Positions 1-12,336 of a DNA stretch of 64,000 nt are shown here, piece by piece. How positions within the stretch are numbered: the first letter of the stretch is position 1; every line of letters begins with the position of its first letter. The stretch comes from Capra hircus (taxonomy: Eukaryota; Chordata; Mammalia; Artiodactyla; Bovidae): positions 77,686,458 to 77,750,457 of the forward strand of contig NC_030823.1 in assembly GCF_001704415.2 (NCBI RefSeq), in the 5' to 3' direction. A program made the translations under genes and the position numbers. Under the pieces are notes generated by a model. The model had not been told where the DNA came from. It saw only the letters and a program-made list of their open reading frames with translations, and did not search any database.

Positions 1-227
1 AGCAGCAGAAAATCCTTCGTATAGGGCCACCTGGTGACAACGCAGCCTCCTGATTAAATCTCTTTTGATTCTGTGCCTTCTTAGGAGGAAATGAGAATCA
101 TTACTTTGATGACAGAGCAAATGAAAATTAATTCAGTCCTGCTCACAGGAAGTGAGCCCTATGCCCGACTTTCACCCTTTATCTTCTCCCCTAAATGGCC
201 TGTCTCTCTTATCAAATTGCTTTTAGA
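1..227. other. Intergenic, no feature seen
   Basis: Unique-looking sequence before the first recognisable repeat. A short open frame begins at 91 but runs into the BovB tail that follows, so I do not treat it as a gene. Confidence 0.4.
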
Positions 228-477
228 TTCTCCAAATGCTATGCTCCAATACTCCAGCCACCTGATGCCAAGAGCCGACTCACTGGAAAAGACCCTGATG
301 CTGGGGAAGATTGAACGCGGGACGAGAAGGGGACGACGAGGATGAGATGGTTGGATGGCATCGCTGAATCCACGGACACGAGTTTCAGCAAGCTCTGGGA
401 GTTGGTGACGGACAGGGAGGCCTGGCGTGCTGCAGTCCACGGGGTCGCAAGGAGCCAGACACGACTGAGTGGCTGAC
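228..477 (+). mobile_element. BovB LINE 3'-end fragment
   Basis: This matches the 3' terminal part of the ruminant BovB (RTE-type) non-LTR retrotransposon: the end of the reverse-transcriptase frame followed by the terminal segment closing in gacacgactgagtgg. It is 5'-truncated and diverged from other copies in the window, so it is inactive. Confidence 0.85.
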
Positions 478-3010
478 AACAATGTGCTAAAGACAATACA
501 GTTGGCCTTCAGGTCTGAAGGTGCTGCTGCCAAGAGCGCTAATTTTATGCTGAAATGTTTGCCGTCAGCAAACAGTCATGGCCAGCGCATTCCAGGCCAG
601 TCCCTAGGCCTGGGCCAACTTCCTCTTAACCCGCTGGGCAGGAGCGAAGGCTCTTCTCCCTTTTCCCCTTGGTTCTGTGTTCACCATATTAATGAGGAAC
701 GAGGATGGCCTAAGTAAATTCAAGCCACAGGTAGCTACAAGGTCTTCATTCTATAGGCCAGAAATAGTTTTCGCCCGGAGCCCTAACTGTACAGGCTGTG
801 AAGCCTTTCGGTGGAAGTGGAAGACTGTACACATCGCTTTCTGTCTCACATCCTGTTCTCCGCTGCTGCCTGACAGCGCCACCAGTGAAGAGGAAACCTG
901 TATATTTGGCTACAAAAATGTAGATGTGACTGGTGTCACCCGGCAGACAAAAAACTTGAAAACTCCCAGGGACTCTGGGACTCCTATTTCCAACATCCCT
1001 GCTCGTCAGAGGGGGAACCCAGGTCAAGCAGTCTGCTGCAAAGCTCAGGTGCTGTGATGTGTGCAAGCATCCTGACGTCCCTGCCATCCTGATGCTTTCA
1101 CGGAAACATGATTATCCTCTGGGTGATGCAGGGGGCAGGGAGGGAGACAGAGAAAGAGAGAAAGAATTTCTACGGAAGGCCTGCAGATGACTCTTCTGAT
1201 GCTATTCACAGTTATGATTTGCAAATTACTTTTCAAAATTACTTCTCTCAAAATACCCAGACACCTGGCCACAGGCTGCCAACCTAATGCTAAAATAGGC
1301 ACCTTGACCAGCTCACCCCAGGACTTCACCACTCAGCTGCCTTTGACCACAGATGATCTCTGCCAAAAGAAATACGAACAGCTCTGGGAAATGATTACAA
1401 AAGTTGGGATGGGTCCAAGCTTTTCAAAAGTGATGGTCGGTTGTTTGGAATATCCCATGGCCAGGACGTTTTTCTCAACAAGTCAGCTCTGTGTAATGAA
1501 AGCAATTAGGAGAAATTCAGATGGGCCCAGGACTCTCTCTCTGCCTAATATGGGAATAATAATTAACTGCCCAGAATCGGAGTGCTGGCTCACAGCTGAT
1601 GAGTCACCTTTCAAGTTGTGCAAAGAAAAGGTCAGACCTTTTGTAAAGCAATTTAATGGTGTGTATCAAGAGTCATAAAAATGTCTGTTCCCTTTGACAC
1701 AGGAAGCTTACAGCTGGAAACAGACCTGCAGAGATGAGCCAAAAGAAAAAGATGTTCCCTACAAAATCTGAAACCACCTAAATGTCCAATAACAGGAAAT
1801 CTGTTAATTATGGTGCCCGTCTCTTCATTACAGAGCCATTAATGGGAATTAAGAAGAGTGTCATGATATGGGGACGATGCCGGGGTCAACATGGCGGTCG
1901 GACACGGTATGATCACACGGGCTCCCGGCTCGAGGCAGGAAGCGCAGGCCCTCGGCCGGGGAACCCGGGTGCAGGCCCCTCCCACTTCCAAAGAGGACCG
2001 GTCTGTGGAAGTCTCCGGGTCCGCCCCGTTCAGCCACCGCACGCACCCTCTGGGAGGCCAGTAAGCCCTCCCTAGTCTCGACTTTGGATCCTGCACCCAA
2101 AGGGAGGAAGGTCCACAGCAGTGAGACCTGTTCTGACGTTTGTTTCTCAAAAGCAGACTTTTCACCCCCCGGGGAAGAGCAGCTTCCTCCGGGACCCATC
2201 TACTGCTCTCCTCGGGGAGGTGCAGAGGAGGGGATGCAGAGAGCGGATTCATCAGATTCATTGTCTGTATGGACAGGGCAGGAAGAGGCAGTGCAGGGAG
2301 GGGCCTTAACACTACAGTGGCGTCCACGCAGAAGCTGGTCACCAGTGTTTCCACATGAAGCGCGACCGTGCGCATCTGCTACAAAAAGCACTAAGGATGG
2401 GGGATCTACTAAATTCTGTAGGTTTGTCTCAGTGTCTTGAGCTCTTTGAACTCAGGTATCTTGGGAGAACACCTATGGCTCAGCCAAGGCTTAGGAAACC
2501 CAGACACAGTCATCCTGGTGTGTCAGTAAATAAGAGTCCCTATTGATATCACTGATGGATGTGACTTACACGGTTTCAAATAAGTGTTTTTCCACTAGTT
2601 CTTCAAAGGGAAAACTTGAAATTCTCTGGGATCTCTTCTTATCTGTGGAGCTCTTCCTGAGCCGTCCTGCCTCTGTTGTTCAAAAACTGCTGTGACCTTG
2701 GGTCAAGGAGACACTGGTGCTGGCCCTCCGCAGAAAATGTGCTTCTCACACTAAAATGGCCACTTAAGCAAGAATGTGGAAATGATTTATCTCGCAATGT
2801 TTAGAGCTGATCTTCCTGCCAGCTGTCAGGACCGCACAATCCGTCAGGGACAAGTGGTTACACGCTCCCAAACAAAGAAGGGCGCTCTAATGGCCCAAGT
2901 GTTGAGTATCTCACACACCCAAACCACCTTAATAAAAGTTCCATTACCCACACCCCAAAGAACACAACCACCACCAATAAAAATTTAAAAAAAAAAAAAA
3001 GGGTTTTTTT
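478..3010. other. Intergenic; unique DNA with one CpG cluster
   Basis: No supported gene. An open frame of 163 codons at 1187-1678 has no recognisable domain and ordinary non-coding composition. A GC- and CpG-rich patch lies at about 1870-2060. The stretch ends in an A-rich run near 2987-3000. Confidence 0.5.
1870..2060 (+). promoter_or_regulatory. CpG-rich patch with YY1-like core
   Basis: A local cluster of CpG dinucleotides in otherwise ordinary DNA contains AACATGGCGG at 1888-1897, which matches the core of the YY1 consensus AANATGGCGG. No splice donor, conserved frame or downstream gene was recognised. It may be a small regulatory element or a chance cluster. Confidence 0.25.
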
Positions 3011-3016
3011 CGTCCA

Positions 3017-3236
3017 CACGGCACGCGGGATCTTGGTAGTGCTAGTGGTAAAGAACCCGCCTGGCAATGCAGGACATGGGTTCGATCCCTGGGTAGGGAA
3101 GCTCCCCTGCAGAAGGGAATGGCAACCCTTCAGTGTTTTTGCCTGGAAAATCCCACACACAGAGGAGCCTGGCAGGCTACGGTCCCTGGGGTCGCAGAGT
3201 CAGACACGACTGAAGCGACGGAGCACGCACACATCG
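3017..3236 (+). mobile_element. Bov-tA SINE
   Basis: A tRNA-derived head with the RNA polymerase III B-box phrase ggttcgatccctggg is followed by the Bov-A body ending in gtcagacacgactgaagcga. This two-part structure is diagnostic of ruminant Bov-tA. Confidence 0.9.
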
Positions 3237-3237
3237 T

Positions 3238-3330
3238 GACCTCAGTTCCCAGACCAGGGACGGAGCCTGAGCCCCTGCAGGGGAAGCGCCAAGTCCTGAC
3301 CGCTGGGCCGCCAGGGACCCCCAAACATGC
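3238..3330 (-). mobile_element. CHR-type tRNA-derived SINE fragment
   Basis: The plus strand reads as the reverse complement of a CHR-type artiodactyl SINE head, with ttcccagaccagggacgg and the phrase ending ccgccagggaccccc. It abuts the Bov-tA copy on its left, making a compound insertion. Confidence 0.7.
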
Positions 3331-3487
3331 TCAAGTGCTGAGAGCAAGAGAATGTAAAGCACATCTGTTTACGTCACATAAAGACTGCCTTCCGCATACG
3401 ATGTTACACAGTGACATTGCAGGATATGAGGATGAAATCAGAAAGGAAAAGAAAGGAATTGAGTCAGATGCCGCTTATTTTGTTCAC

Positions 3488-3772
3488 TGTGGCCTGTCCA
3501 GGAGCAATGGCAACCCACTCCAGTCCTCTTGCCTGGAAACTCCCATGGATGGAGGAGCCTGGTGGGCTGAAGCCCATGTGGTCGTGAACAGTCAGACACA
3601 ACTGAGAGACTTCACTTTCACTTTTCACTTTCAAGCACTGGAGAAGGAAATAGCAACCCACTCCAGTGTTCTTGCCTGGAGAATCCCAGGGAATGGGGAG
3701 CGTGGTGGGCTGCCGTCTGTGGGGTTGTGCAGAGTCAGACACGACTGAAGCAACTTAGCAGCAGCAGCAAGT
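3488..3772 (+). mobile_element. BOV-A2 SINE (two Bov-A units)
   Basis: Two Bov-A monomers lie head to tail, each with the phrases gcaacccactccagt and cagacac(a/g)actga, joined by a ttcactttcactttt linker and ending in a (CAG)n tail. This is the dimeric arrangement of BOV-A2. Confidence 0.88.
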
Positions 3773-3969
3773 TTACTATAAATGTGTGGAATAACTAATG
3801 AATAAAGGCACAGATAAAGAATAGAAACACGGTGTGCAATGTGAGGCTGTGGAAGCACGCTGACCTGCCTTCACAAGTCAGAAGACAGACCCCACCCCAG
3901 AAAGGATGCTGCATACACACCGTATTCAAAACCTGGGTGTTAAAATTCAGGTACAGACGCTGCCTGTAA

Positions 3970-4242
3970 AAGGCAGCTGCTAAGTCACTTCAGTTGTGTT
4001 CGACTCTGTGCAACCCCATAGATGGCCTCTTACCAGGCTCCCCTGTCCCTGGGATTCTCCAGGCAAGAACACTGGAGTGGGTTGCCATTTCCTTCTACAA
4101 TGCATGAAAGTGAAAAGTGAAAGTGAAGTCGCTCAGTCGTGTCCAACCCTCAGCGATCCCATGGACTGCAGCCTCCTAGGCTCCTCCGTCCATGGGATTT
4201 TCCAGGCAAGAGTACTGGAGTGGGTTGCCACTGCCTTCTCCT
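3970..4242 (-). mobile_element. BOV-A2 SINE (two units, inverted)
   Basis: Reverse complement of the BOV-A2 dimer: two copies of tccaggcaagaacactgg-type sequence are separated by the agtgaaaagtgaaagtgaag linker. It lies about 200 bp from a plus-oriented BOV-A2, so the pair forms a potential inverted repeat. Confidence 0.88.
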
Positions 4243-5424
4243 TAAAAGGCAGAGACAATATTAAAAAAACCAAACGGGGGCTAAGGAGGCCATCTCTGTA
4301 GACTGGGTCACGTTCGAGTTTCACAAGGCTCTCAGTCACAGCGACCACCAGGCCTTGAGCACACTCCCAGCCCCCAGCCAGTCCCACCTAAACCTCCTGC
4401 GCCCCTAATTCACCGTCTCAGCTCTGAGCAGGAGTGGGCTCCGAGGCTGCTCGGGGACGCCCACTGCCACTCCTCCTAGGGTCCCCTGTAAAGCACCCTG
4501 CACCCGCGCCCGGCTCGGGGTCCCGGCTCGCTCCTCCCAGCACTTATCACAGTCCGGTTATCTCGTTTGCTGTTCTCCATCTGTTACTCCCGCCGGAGAG
4601 CAGACCCTTGCTGTCCTAGTTTATCAGCACCTTCCAGCACCTAACACAGTGCCTGGGACCTGGCAGATATTCAAACTCTTAAGAATGAATGAAAGACTGA
4701 AAGAATACTGGATCTGAGGGTGAGGTAAACAGCTCATCAGGAGTTCCAGGAAGAGCTGTGCAAACACGCTCTCAGACTGCTTACTCTCCACTGCTATCTG
4801 TTTCTAAGTGAGATTTAGAAAGAGGCTTTCTAACTTAAGTGACTTTATTCTCTGTGGAGGAACCATCCAAGTCTTCTCACTGAAGGCAGATTCTAGGAAA
4901 GATCTGAACAGTTCAAAGTGCTCTCAGATTTAAGGTATGGCCTACATTCCTACAAGTGTATGTATTTTTTAAAATTAATGTATTAAAACCTGCAAGATTC
5001 CAGCTATAGCATCGCCTGCAAGTCTATTCAACTTACCAAGTAAGTATAAAGGTCCTGCCCCGCTTCTCATTATCACGGGTATAGTGAGCATACCCAATCC
5101 ACTAACTCGACAGTGAATCTATAGAAACCCAAGATTTCTTCTTTTTGCCCTAACCGAGTGACTTTAGGGTACTCTAGTTTTTCATTATGTCTGGATTCTC
5201 AGGAAAGGATGCTGTTACCTAATGGGGCCTTTTCTGATCAGAAATGGGAGCTTCGACGCCGGCCTCTATAACTGCACGGCTGGTTCAGCTCTAGTGCCAC
5301 TGAGTGCAGGGGAAGCACCCTGCGTTCCCTGAACTGTGGATGGAAAGAAGGGAAGGCATTTAGGGGACGTACTGGCATTGCACCAAACTAACTCATCACT
5401 CCAACTAAGAAAAGTGGGGTCTTT
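4243..5424. other. Intergenic, with a probable MIR 3' end
   Basis: Mostly unique sequence. The segment near 4619-4690, with the phrase cacagtgcctgggacctggc, resembles the 3' part of an ancient MIR element. No coding signal is seen. Confidence 0.5.
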
Positions 5425-5515
5425 TTGCCCCAGCTTGTGGTTTAGTTCCCTGACCAGGGACTGAACCTGGGCCACCTCAGTGAAAACCCCAAGTCCTAAC
5501 CACTGGACTGTACAG
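5425..5515 (-). mobile_element. CHR-type SINE fragment
   Basis: Contains the inverted CHR phrase ttccctgaccagggactgaa and ends with caagtcctaaccactggac, the reverse complement of the tRNA-like A-box region. Confidence 0.7.
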
Positions 5516-5517
5516 AT

Positions 5518-5936
5518 GGACGGATGTGAGAGCTAGACCATAACAAAAGCTGAGCACAGAAGTGATGCTTCTGAACTGTGGTGTTGGAGAAGACTCTTGA
5601 GAGTCCCTTGGACTGCGAGGAGATCCAACCAGTCCATCCTAAAGGAGATCAGTCCTGGGTGTTCATTGGAAGGACTGATGCTGAAGCTGAAACTCCAAAA
5701 CTTTGGCCACCTGATGCAAAGAGCCAACTCATTGGAAAAGACCCTGATGCTGGGAAAGGTTGAAGGCAGGAGGAGAAGGGGACGACAGAGGATGGGATGG
5801 TTGGATGGCATCACGGACTCCATGGACATGAGTTTGAGTAAGCTCTGGGAGTTGGGGACGGACAGGGAAGCCTGGCGTGCTGCAGTCCATGGGGTCGCAA
5901 AGAATCAGACTCGACTGAGCGACTGAACTGAACTGA
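5518..5936 (+). mobile_element. BovB LINE 3' end
   Basis: The terminal part of the BovB reverse-transcriptase frame, followed by the conserved 3' end gactgaactgaactgaac. Several segments remain open in different frames, but indels break the overall frame, so it is a dead copy. It begins directly at the end of the adjacent inverted CHR SINE. Confidence 0.9.
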
Positions 5937-8635
5937 ACCAGTGGACTGAGGGAATTCCCAAACGTAATTTTAAATTGCATGCAAAGCATACATTCTATTG
6001 GAGCTTTTGTCCTTTATGCTTTATCTCTTCCATGTTGCCAGACACTTCACATTTATACTTTTCAGTGGCGAATATTTCATCTGATAAATCGCATAATTTT
6101 TTCTCTTTAATGCTCCTTCTGTGGGACACGAGGTATGACTCGTGTGTAGGGAGACTGTCAAAAGAAACACCACACACATCTATCAGATTCTAAAGCAAAT
6201 TCTTGGACTGAGGGATCCAATCAGAGAACACGCACATTTTCACATCTAGATCACATTTCAACCCAGACTTCGGCTTTGTTCTCAGAAGCATGAGTAATCT
6301 GGGTGTTCCTCGAAATGCAGAATGAGTATAAAAACATTGTGGTTTTTGTTTACGTCAAGAAAAGCAGCGGAGAAACAGGAAAGGGGTCAGCCGTATCCAG
6401 TGGCTGGTCCACCCAGCTGGGAGTTGATGGGGAGTCGTGGTGCTCTGAGACGGCTTACAAGCTATGTCCTCAGGATACCTTCACTTTCCTTAGCACTTCC
6501 GCAGTAATTATTCATAAAACTATCCTGTACACCTTCTCTTCGGAAACCGGCTTCAGAGGTGCTGGCTGTATCCTCTGACAGCCAGGACATTACCGCCCTC
6601 ATCCGCGCAGCCCTGGGCTCTGCCGTACACGTGCTGACCCGCTCCGCCTCCTGAATGCTAACAACACTGAAGGAGGTCTGAACTCACCATACCTGTGTAA
6701 GTCAGACACAATCCTTGCTTTGGCACTCAGCGAATCTTTACTTACCTACTGATCTGTTCTTTGACAGATCTCTTAGTCAGAACACATTTCAAAGAATGTC
6801 AGAAGGTGAGCCCTCCGGGAAGGTCAAGTTCAGATCCTTCCCCTCCCTGAGGTCTAGCCACATTCAACTTGATGGAGGCTGCCCTGCCCAGCCCAACACC
6901 CTGACACACGGCTGCACTCCTTGCTGACCGTTTTGTATGTTTCTACTCTCTAAAGGACCAAGCTCTACACAGGAATATTAAATAAATTTAACTGGAAGAA
7001 ATAAAGTAAGAAACAGCCGTGGTGCACATCACAAATAGCTCCCTTTGAAGGAGGTGCAGCATGAGACGAGCGGACTACACATCCCAGAGGAAACACCGGG
7101 CCCGCGAGCGCCTCTCCACAACAGACGTGCAAGCCAAACACAGCTCACCGCAGGAGCCACACAGCGACCCAGGGTGATCAGGAGCCAGCGCTTGGGGAGA
7201 GCGGGAAGGAAAGCCCAACAGAAGAGCTGACCCGACAAACAGAAAGCTTTGTCCAGTTGCTTTACAGTTTGCTTGTGGCTTCTAGTTACAAGTTGGTCGG
7301 TAGTGGGATTCAGCATAAACCATCTTTGAAAGAGTGCACTGAGATTCCCTAGGAAGGTTTCTAATGCAAGAGCTCTTGGGGAGTTAAGCAAACTTTACAC
7401 TTTTCTCCAGTCAGTGGACGACTCCACCTAGCTACACATCACCAAGTTCGGGGTAACCTGTCTCCAGCCACGCAGCGTGTTCCACATACGCGATACTCCC
7501 ATGTGGCTCTGGGTAACTAGTGCACACTAACAGCCGTGTGAAAAATAGAACGCAGGTGACACGCAGCTCCAGCGAGGACAGAAACGAGAGCAGGCCCCCA
7601 GCCATGCTGCACAGGAGTGTTAAGGAGTGCAGCACATCAGCTCTACTGCAGACAGAGGCCGAACACAAGTACAAGTTTGCATCACACTCTTTCATATTCA
7701 TGTGGTTAGAGAAAGCCCATTCAGTATCACGTAACAACCCTAAATGGGAAAATAATTTGAAAGATAATAGATATGTGTGTATGGAGGGCTGGATCACACT
7801 GCTCTACACCTGAAGTAACACAACATTGTGAATCAAATGTGCTCCATACAAATAAAACGTTTAAAAAAGACAGACTTAAAAGAGAGAGAGAGAAAACCAC
7901 GTCGGTTCACTCTCTTTAATAATCTTTTTTTCCTTCAAAAAGGTACAGAATTCACTGCCATACACAGAACCATCCTACAACTATTCTAGAATTTAGAGAA
8001 ACTCTGAAGATAGCCTAAGCACGCTGTAATATGTTGTCTCTGTGTGTCTCAGAGGAACGAGGACACACGTCCTACAAAGCCCAGAAGCTGCTGGATTAGC
8101 GTAGTAACACAGGCCTACCAACAATCACGAAGGTGAATTTATATTCCGCACTAGCTCCAGATGGAACAAACACTATTCCAACTAAATTGTGAGGGTTAAA
8201 TTTAAAGAAACTTTGTATTAGCTTATTTTAAGCAGACAGTAATATTCCAACTAGAGCGACCCTGTACCAGTTTCTCTGTAACTTAAGGCCGAAGCTGCTT
8301 TTGTTTCTGACAACACTGACGCTTTAGGAAGCTTTGGCCACTTCCTTTTGTTGCCTTCTGCAGAAATTTAATCTCTACATAACAAGTATCGATGTAGACA
8401 AATTAGAACGCGCAAGTACACAGAGACTTGGGGAGAAAGCCACCCACAATCCCATCAGCCAGACACAACACAGCCAGGCCTTCCAGACTTTTCTCTACGT
8501 GCTTGTTCTTATAAAAAGAACAAAGGAATGATCCTATACTTTATTTTACAGCTCCTTGCTTTTTTTTTTTAACAAACTGAATCAATATCGAGCATTCTCC
8601 CATTTCTATGAAATCACTTTTTTAAGCGTTGTGCG
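5937..8635. other. Intergenic, unique DNA
   Basis: No gene supported. Open frames at 7029-7391 and 7432-7797 (minus) lack recognisable domains. A short L1 3' tail lies near 7778-7868. Confidence 0.5.
7778..7868 (+). mobile_element. L1 3'-end remnant
   Basis: Contains the artiodactyl L1 3' UTR phrase taacacaacattgtgaatca followed by an AATAAA-type tail and A-rich sequence. Confidence 0.6.
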
Positions 8636-8727
8636 GCTTACAGGATCTGTTCCTTGACCAGGGACTGAACCCAGGTCACGGCAGTGAAAGCGCAGAATCC
8701 CAACCACTAGGCCACCAGGAGCTCCTC
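8636..8727 (-). mobile_element. CHR-type SINE fragment
   Basis: Inverted CHR head with ttgaccagggactgaaccca and the closing phrase ccaccaggagctcc. Confidence 0.7.
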
Positions 8728-10300
8728 ACAAAATCACTGTTAATGATTGCACTCTAGAAACAGAGGGCTAGTCAGCCTGTCTGCACATCTAGAGTGCTTC
8801 CATCTCCCACTTGCAAACAGTGCTGGGTGAGCATCACCGTCACACCCACAGCACTCCCACAGAACTCACCCCAGGATTAACTGGTAGCTCAAATGCTCTC
8901 TGAATATGTTAAGACTTTTGACGTAATTGACCGCCAGCAAAATTATACTAATTTAAACAACCGGCTGTATGAGAAAGTTTAGTCCATTTCAAAGGGATGG
9001 GACATTAACGGTGTGTTTAACTTGCATGATGTCTTAAATCAAAACACAGGAAAAACCCATTAACAAAAAAATGCCAATAAAATAATCATGAAAATGCAGA
9101 GAAAAAGGACTGAATTTCCCCTTAATCAAAATGGCAACATTTCTCAGGAAGAACTATCTGGAGTTGGCGAGACTGGGCACAAGCTGGGCACTTTCAGACA
9201 GTGAAGCTGAGAGAGCACGCACACACGTTTCTGGAGGCGAACTTAGCAGTGTGAGAACCTTGAGAATGTTCAAACTCTAACCTACACTTACAGACTCAGT
9301 GCAGTAAAGTAATCAGAGACAGGAACAAACAGCTAGACACAAAGGCATTCACAGCTTCATATGTTTCACCATCACAACAGTGAAAAATTACCAACAACCA
9401 GTAACAGGGAAGCAAAAACCAGATGTTTAAAAATACACAGAAAAATCATACAAAGGACAAAAACTGCACAGGCATAGGGAAAACTGAAACTCGACGAAAC
9501 GCTGATTAAAAAGTTTTCTAAACGTTGAATGCTTTTTTTTTTTTTAAATCTTCCAACTTCTTAGCAATGAACATTTGTTATCTTGATAACCAGAAAAAGC
9601 AAAAGAAACATATACATAAACTTTTTTCTTCTGGTGAGGTAAAAATGCTACCAAATCCTCCTTCTGCTCTAGAGTTTTATCTTCTGCCTCCTGGCTCACA
9701 CTGTTAACGGACTCTGTGCACCTACAGGGTTATAACTTAAAATATGTTTGCTTCTAAATGCTGTCCCATGATCTCTGGAGAGTTCATGAAAGTGTTTAAA
9801 ATTTGCTTTTCTTTAGGATGAGATGATTTATATGAGCTTTTAACAGCGTAGTAACTTTGCAATTAAGGCCCACCTATGGCACGCGTGGCAATAAAAGATG
9901 TTTTCCTTGCATAAAGACAATGAAGTGTGACAGAAGGTCGGATACAAGGAAGAGAATTAGTTACTTATTCTCTAGCTCACTGCCCTGTGCAGCAGACATC
10001 TGGAAACAGAGCAAGGAAAGGGGATTGGGAAGAGGCCTTTGGGGTTATTTGTTTATTCGTTAGAAACACTCAGAAGCTGCCCTGAAATGTTGGCATAAAA
10101 CCTAGAGTCGCAAACGCCCATTTCTCTCCCTCATTCCCGCTAAGGGATAAGATCCAGGCAGACACAAAAGACACTCCATCATTCAGGGAAGGTATGCTCC
10201 TCACTTTCCAGAACACGTTTTTCAAGTTACCAGTTGGGTTTTAGTGGGTCCCCTGCAGTACCTTTTCAAAGATGAAATAAAATACATCAGAGGGCAATAA
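8728..10300. other. Intergenic, AT-rich unique DNA
   Basis: No coding, RNA or repeat feature was recognised other than short A/T runs (for example near 9533-9545). Confidence 0.5.
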
Positions 10301-10305
10301 CAAAG

Positions 10306-10306
<1 letters not shown>

Positions 10307-10348
<42 letters not shown>
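10307..10348 (+). repeat. (TG)21 microsatellite
   Basis: An uninterrupted TG dinucleotide run of 42 bp lies directly at the 3' tail of an inverted Bov-tA SINE, so it is (CA)n in the SINE's own orientation. A likely polymorphic marker. Confidence 0.95.
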
Positions 10349-10351
<3 letters not shown>

Positions 10352-10543
10352 ACACTCAGTCATGCCCAACTCTTTGTGACCCTGTGGACTGTCACCCAGC
10401 AGGCTCCTCGGCCCATGAGATTCACCAAGAACACTGGAGTAGGTGCCATTTCCTCCTCCAGGGCATCTTCCTGACCCAGGGATTGAAGCCAGGTCTCCTG
10501 CACTGCAGGCAGATTCTTTACCACTGCCACCTGGGAAGCCCAA
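10349..10543 (-). mobile_element. Bov-tA SINE (inverted)
   Basis: Reverse complement of Bov-tA: Bov-A body (cagtcatgcccaactctttg) followed by the tRNA-like head ending ccacctgggaagccc. It is the last ruminant-specific retroposon before an approximately 18 kb stretch without any. Confidence 0.9.
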
Positions 10544-12264
10544 TACTGAAGACATGTTGCATGAAAACGGTATCTGCTATCTGATTTGTATTATAGGTGA
10601 TGGACAGTGCCGTCACGGGGAGAGTTTGAAGGCTGCTTCTATTCTAATGCAGTGGAGAAACAGTGAAACCAACATTCTCCCCCACCCCTCATCAGGCTGA
10701 AACCCCAAATGAAATATTCCTGGAAAGTATGAAAAAGTAACGTGGGGCAGAAAGATCCCGCAGTTATGCCCTAACCTAACCTGAACCCCAAACCACAGGA
10801 AGTGTTGGCAGCTCGGCCACACGGAGCCCTGGTCTGTTTGTTGACACTTGGTTCCCCTGTGACACCGTAATTACACAGCCTGGGGCGCCGCAAACCCCAG
10901 GCTCTCTGAGCCCCACTCCTGCCCAGACTGCTCCCTTCAAGGCCTCCCTTTGTGAACTCTGGACGCACAGCCCAGATGGAACTCTCCAGCCCGACCTCCT
11001 GCATTCACCGCAACCTCTCTCCCCGCGGCCTCTCAAGAGGAGGCTTTTCTCCACTCACTCAACACTCACGGGGCACCTGCCACGGGCCCGGCCCCGAGGC
11101 AGGGACAGAGTGACTGGCAGGGCCCGTCAGCCTGCGCTGGGCTCCCGCAGGGACACACGCCTGTCTGTCGGGGGGCAGGGGCAGACTCTGAGAGGCGACC
11201 ACCGCGGGCCGGGAGGGCCCCGCAGGAAGTTTGGGGTTTACCTTAGCCGAGGAGCGACACTGAGTCCTTCTAGAGACAGACTGCAGGCAAAAAGGAGGCT
11301 GGGAGAAGAGGAAGGCAGTTAGTGGAGAGACCAAGGGACTCTTCTCGGGGCGACTGAGAACCCAGGCGCCTCCTGAAACGGGGAGAATTTGGAAGGATCG
11401 GGTTTGGGGGCTGGGGAGGGCTCACCCTTCTCCTTTCTAAAAACTTCCTGAATGCTCCCCTCCTGAAAGGCTGTTTTGGGCCTCAGGGTGTCAGGCTCCG
11501 GCCCTGCCCACGTGTCTCCTGGTGGACATCTCCCAAGCATCTACAGGCCCCAGGGGGAATGCTCTAGAAGGGGCTCCTCTCCTCACCAAGTCCTGCCGTG
11601 CTCCTGGAAACCCCTGGATCCGAGGGGCCGCCACCCATGCCCTCGCCCCCCGAGCTCCTAACACCCCGCTCGGCACCATCCGACCGGCCCCCACAGCAAG
11701 GTCGGCCTCTGGACTAAACCCCACTGCCTCGGCCTCCACCTCCCGTTCCATCCCACCCACACCTGCCGCTCTCCTGACCCAGGGCTCTCCTCTCCCTGCC
11801 CATTTGACATCCTCCCCAAGGTGGTTCCGTCCTGCCGCCTGGCCAGGGGGTGCCACCTGCCCCACGGTCGTGGCTGTGCCCAGGCCTGGCCTCCTTTCCT
11901 CGAGGCCACGCTGCCTGCCCGACTCCTCAGCTTCCTGCCTGCCTGACGTCCCTGCCCCCTCCCCCGGAAACTCCCAATCCCCCCTCATCACTCTGGGCAG
12001 CTGCCCTCCGTCACTTGACTTTAACTAAGGTCAAGAGGAAGGGCCACGTCTGACTCTTAGCTTCTCCATCAGCTAGCGGTGCCTGGCACACAGTCCGACT
12101 GTTACAGGTGATACCCTATCTTGAACACTGACATACTTAAAGTGAAGTGATTCTTGAGTTGAAGAGTGAAGTCATCATCTTAGGCCTTTCACCAAATTCA
12201 CCTAGTCTGTTACGTTTGACTGGAAAGGAAACACCGCCCACCATGAAAGGGATGTAAAACTGGC

Positions 12265-12336
12265 TTCTCACCTACGGGGACTGGCTTCACACGGATCCAC
12301 TTCTCACCTACGGGGACTGGCTTCACATGGATCCGC
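12265..12336. repeat. 36-bp tandem duplication
   Basis: Two adjacent 36-bp units, each starting ttctcacctacgggg and differing at two positions, lie at 12265-12300 and 12301-12336. Confidence 0.9.

Noticed and set aside
1187..1678. 163-codon plus-strand open frame
   Set aside because: No recognisable domain, ordinary composition and no promoter or splice evidence; probably chance.
3488..4242. Opposed BOV-A2 pair as a possible regulatory hairpin
   Set aside because: Inverted SINE pairs are common in ruminant intergenic DNA; without evidence of transcription this is only a passive by-product.
11491..12028. Opposed open frames of about 167 codons on both strands
   Set aside because: Both strands are open over the same GC-rich DNA; low-complexity Pro/Ser/Gly products, no domain and no splice context.
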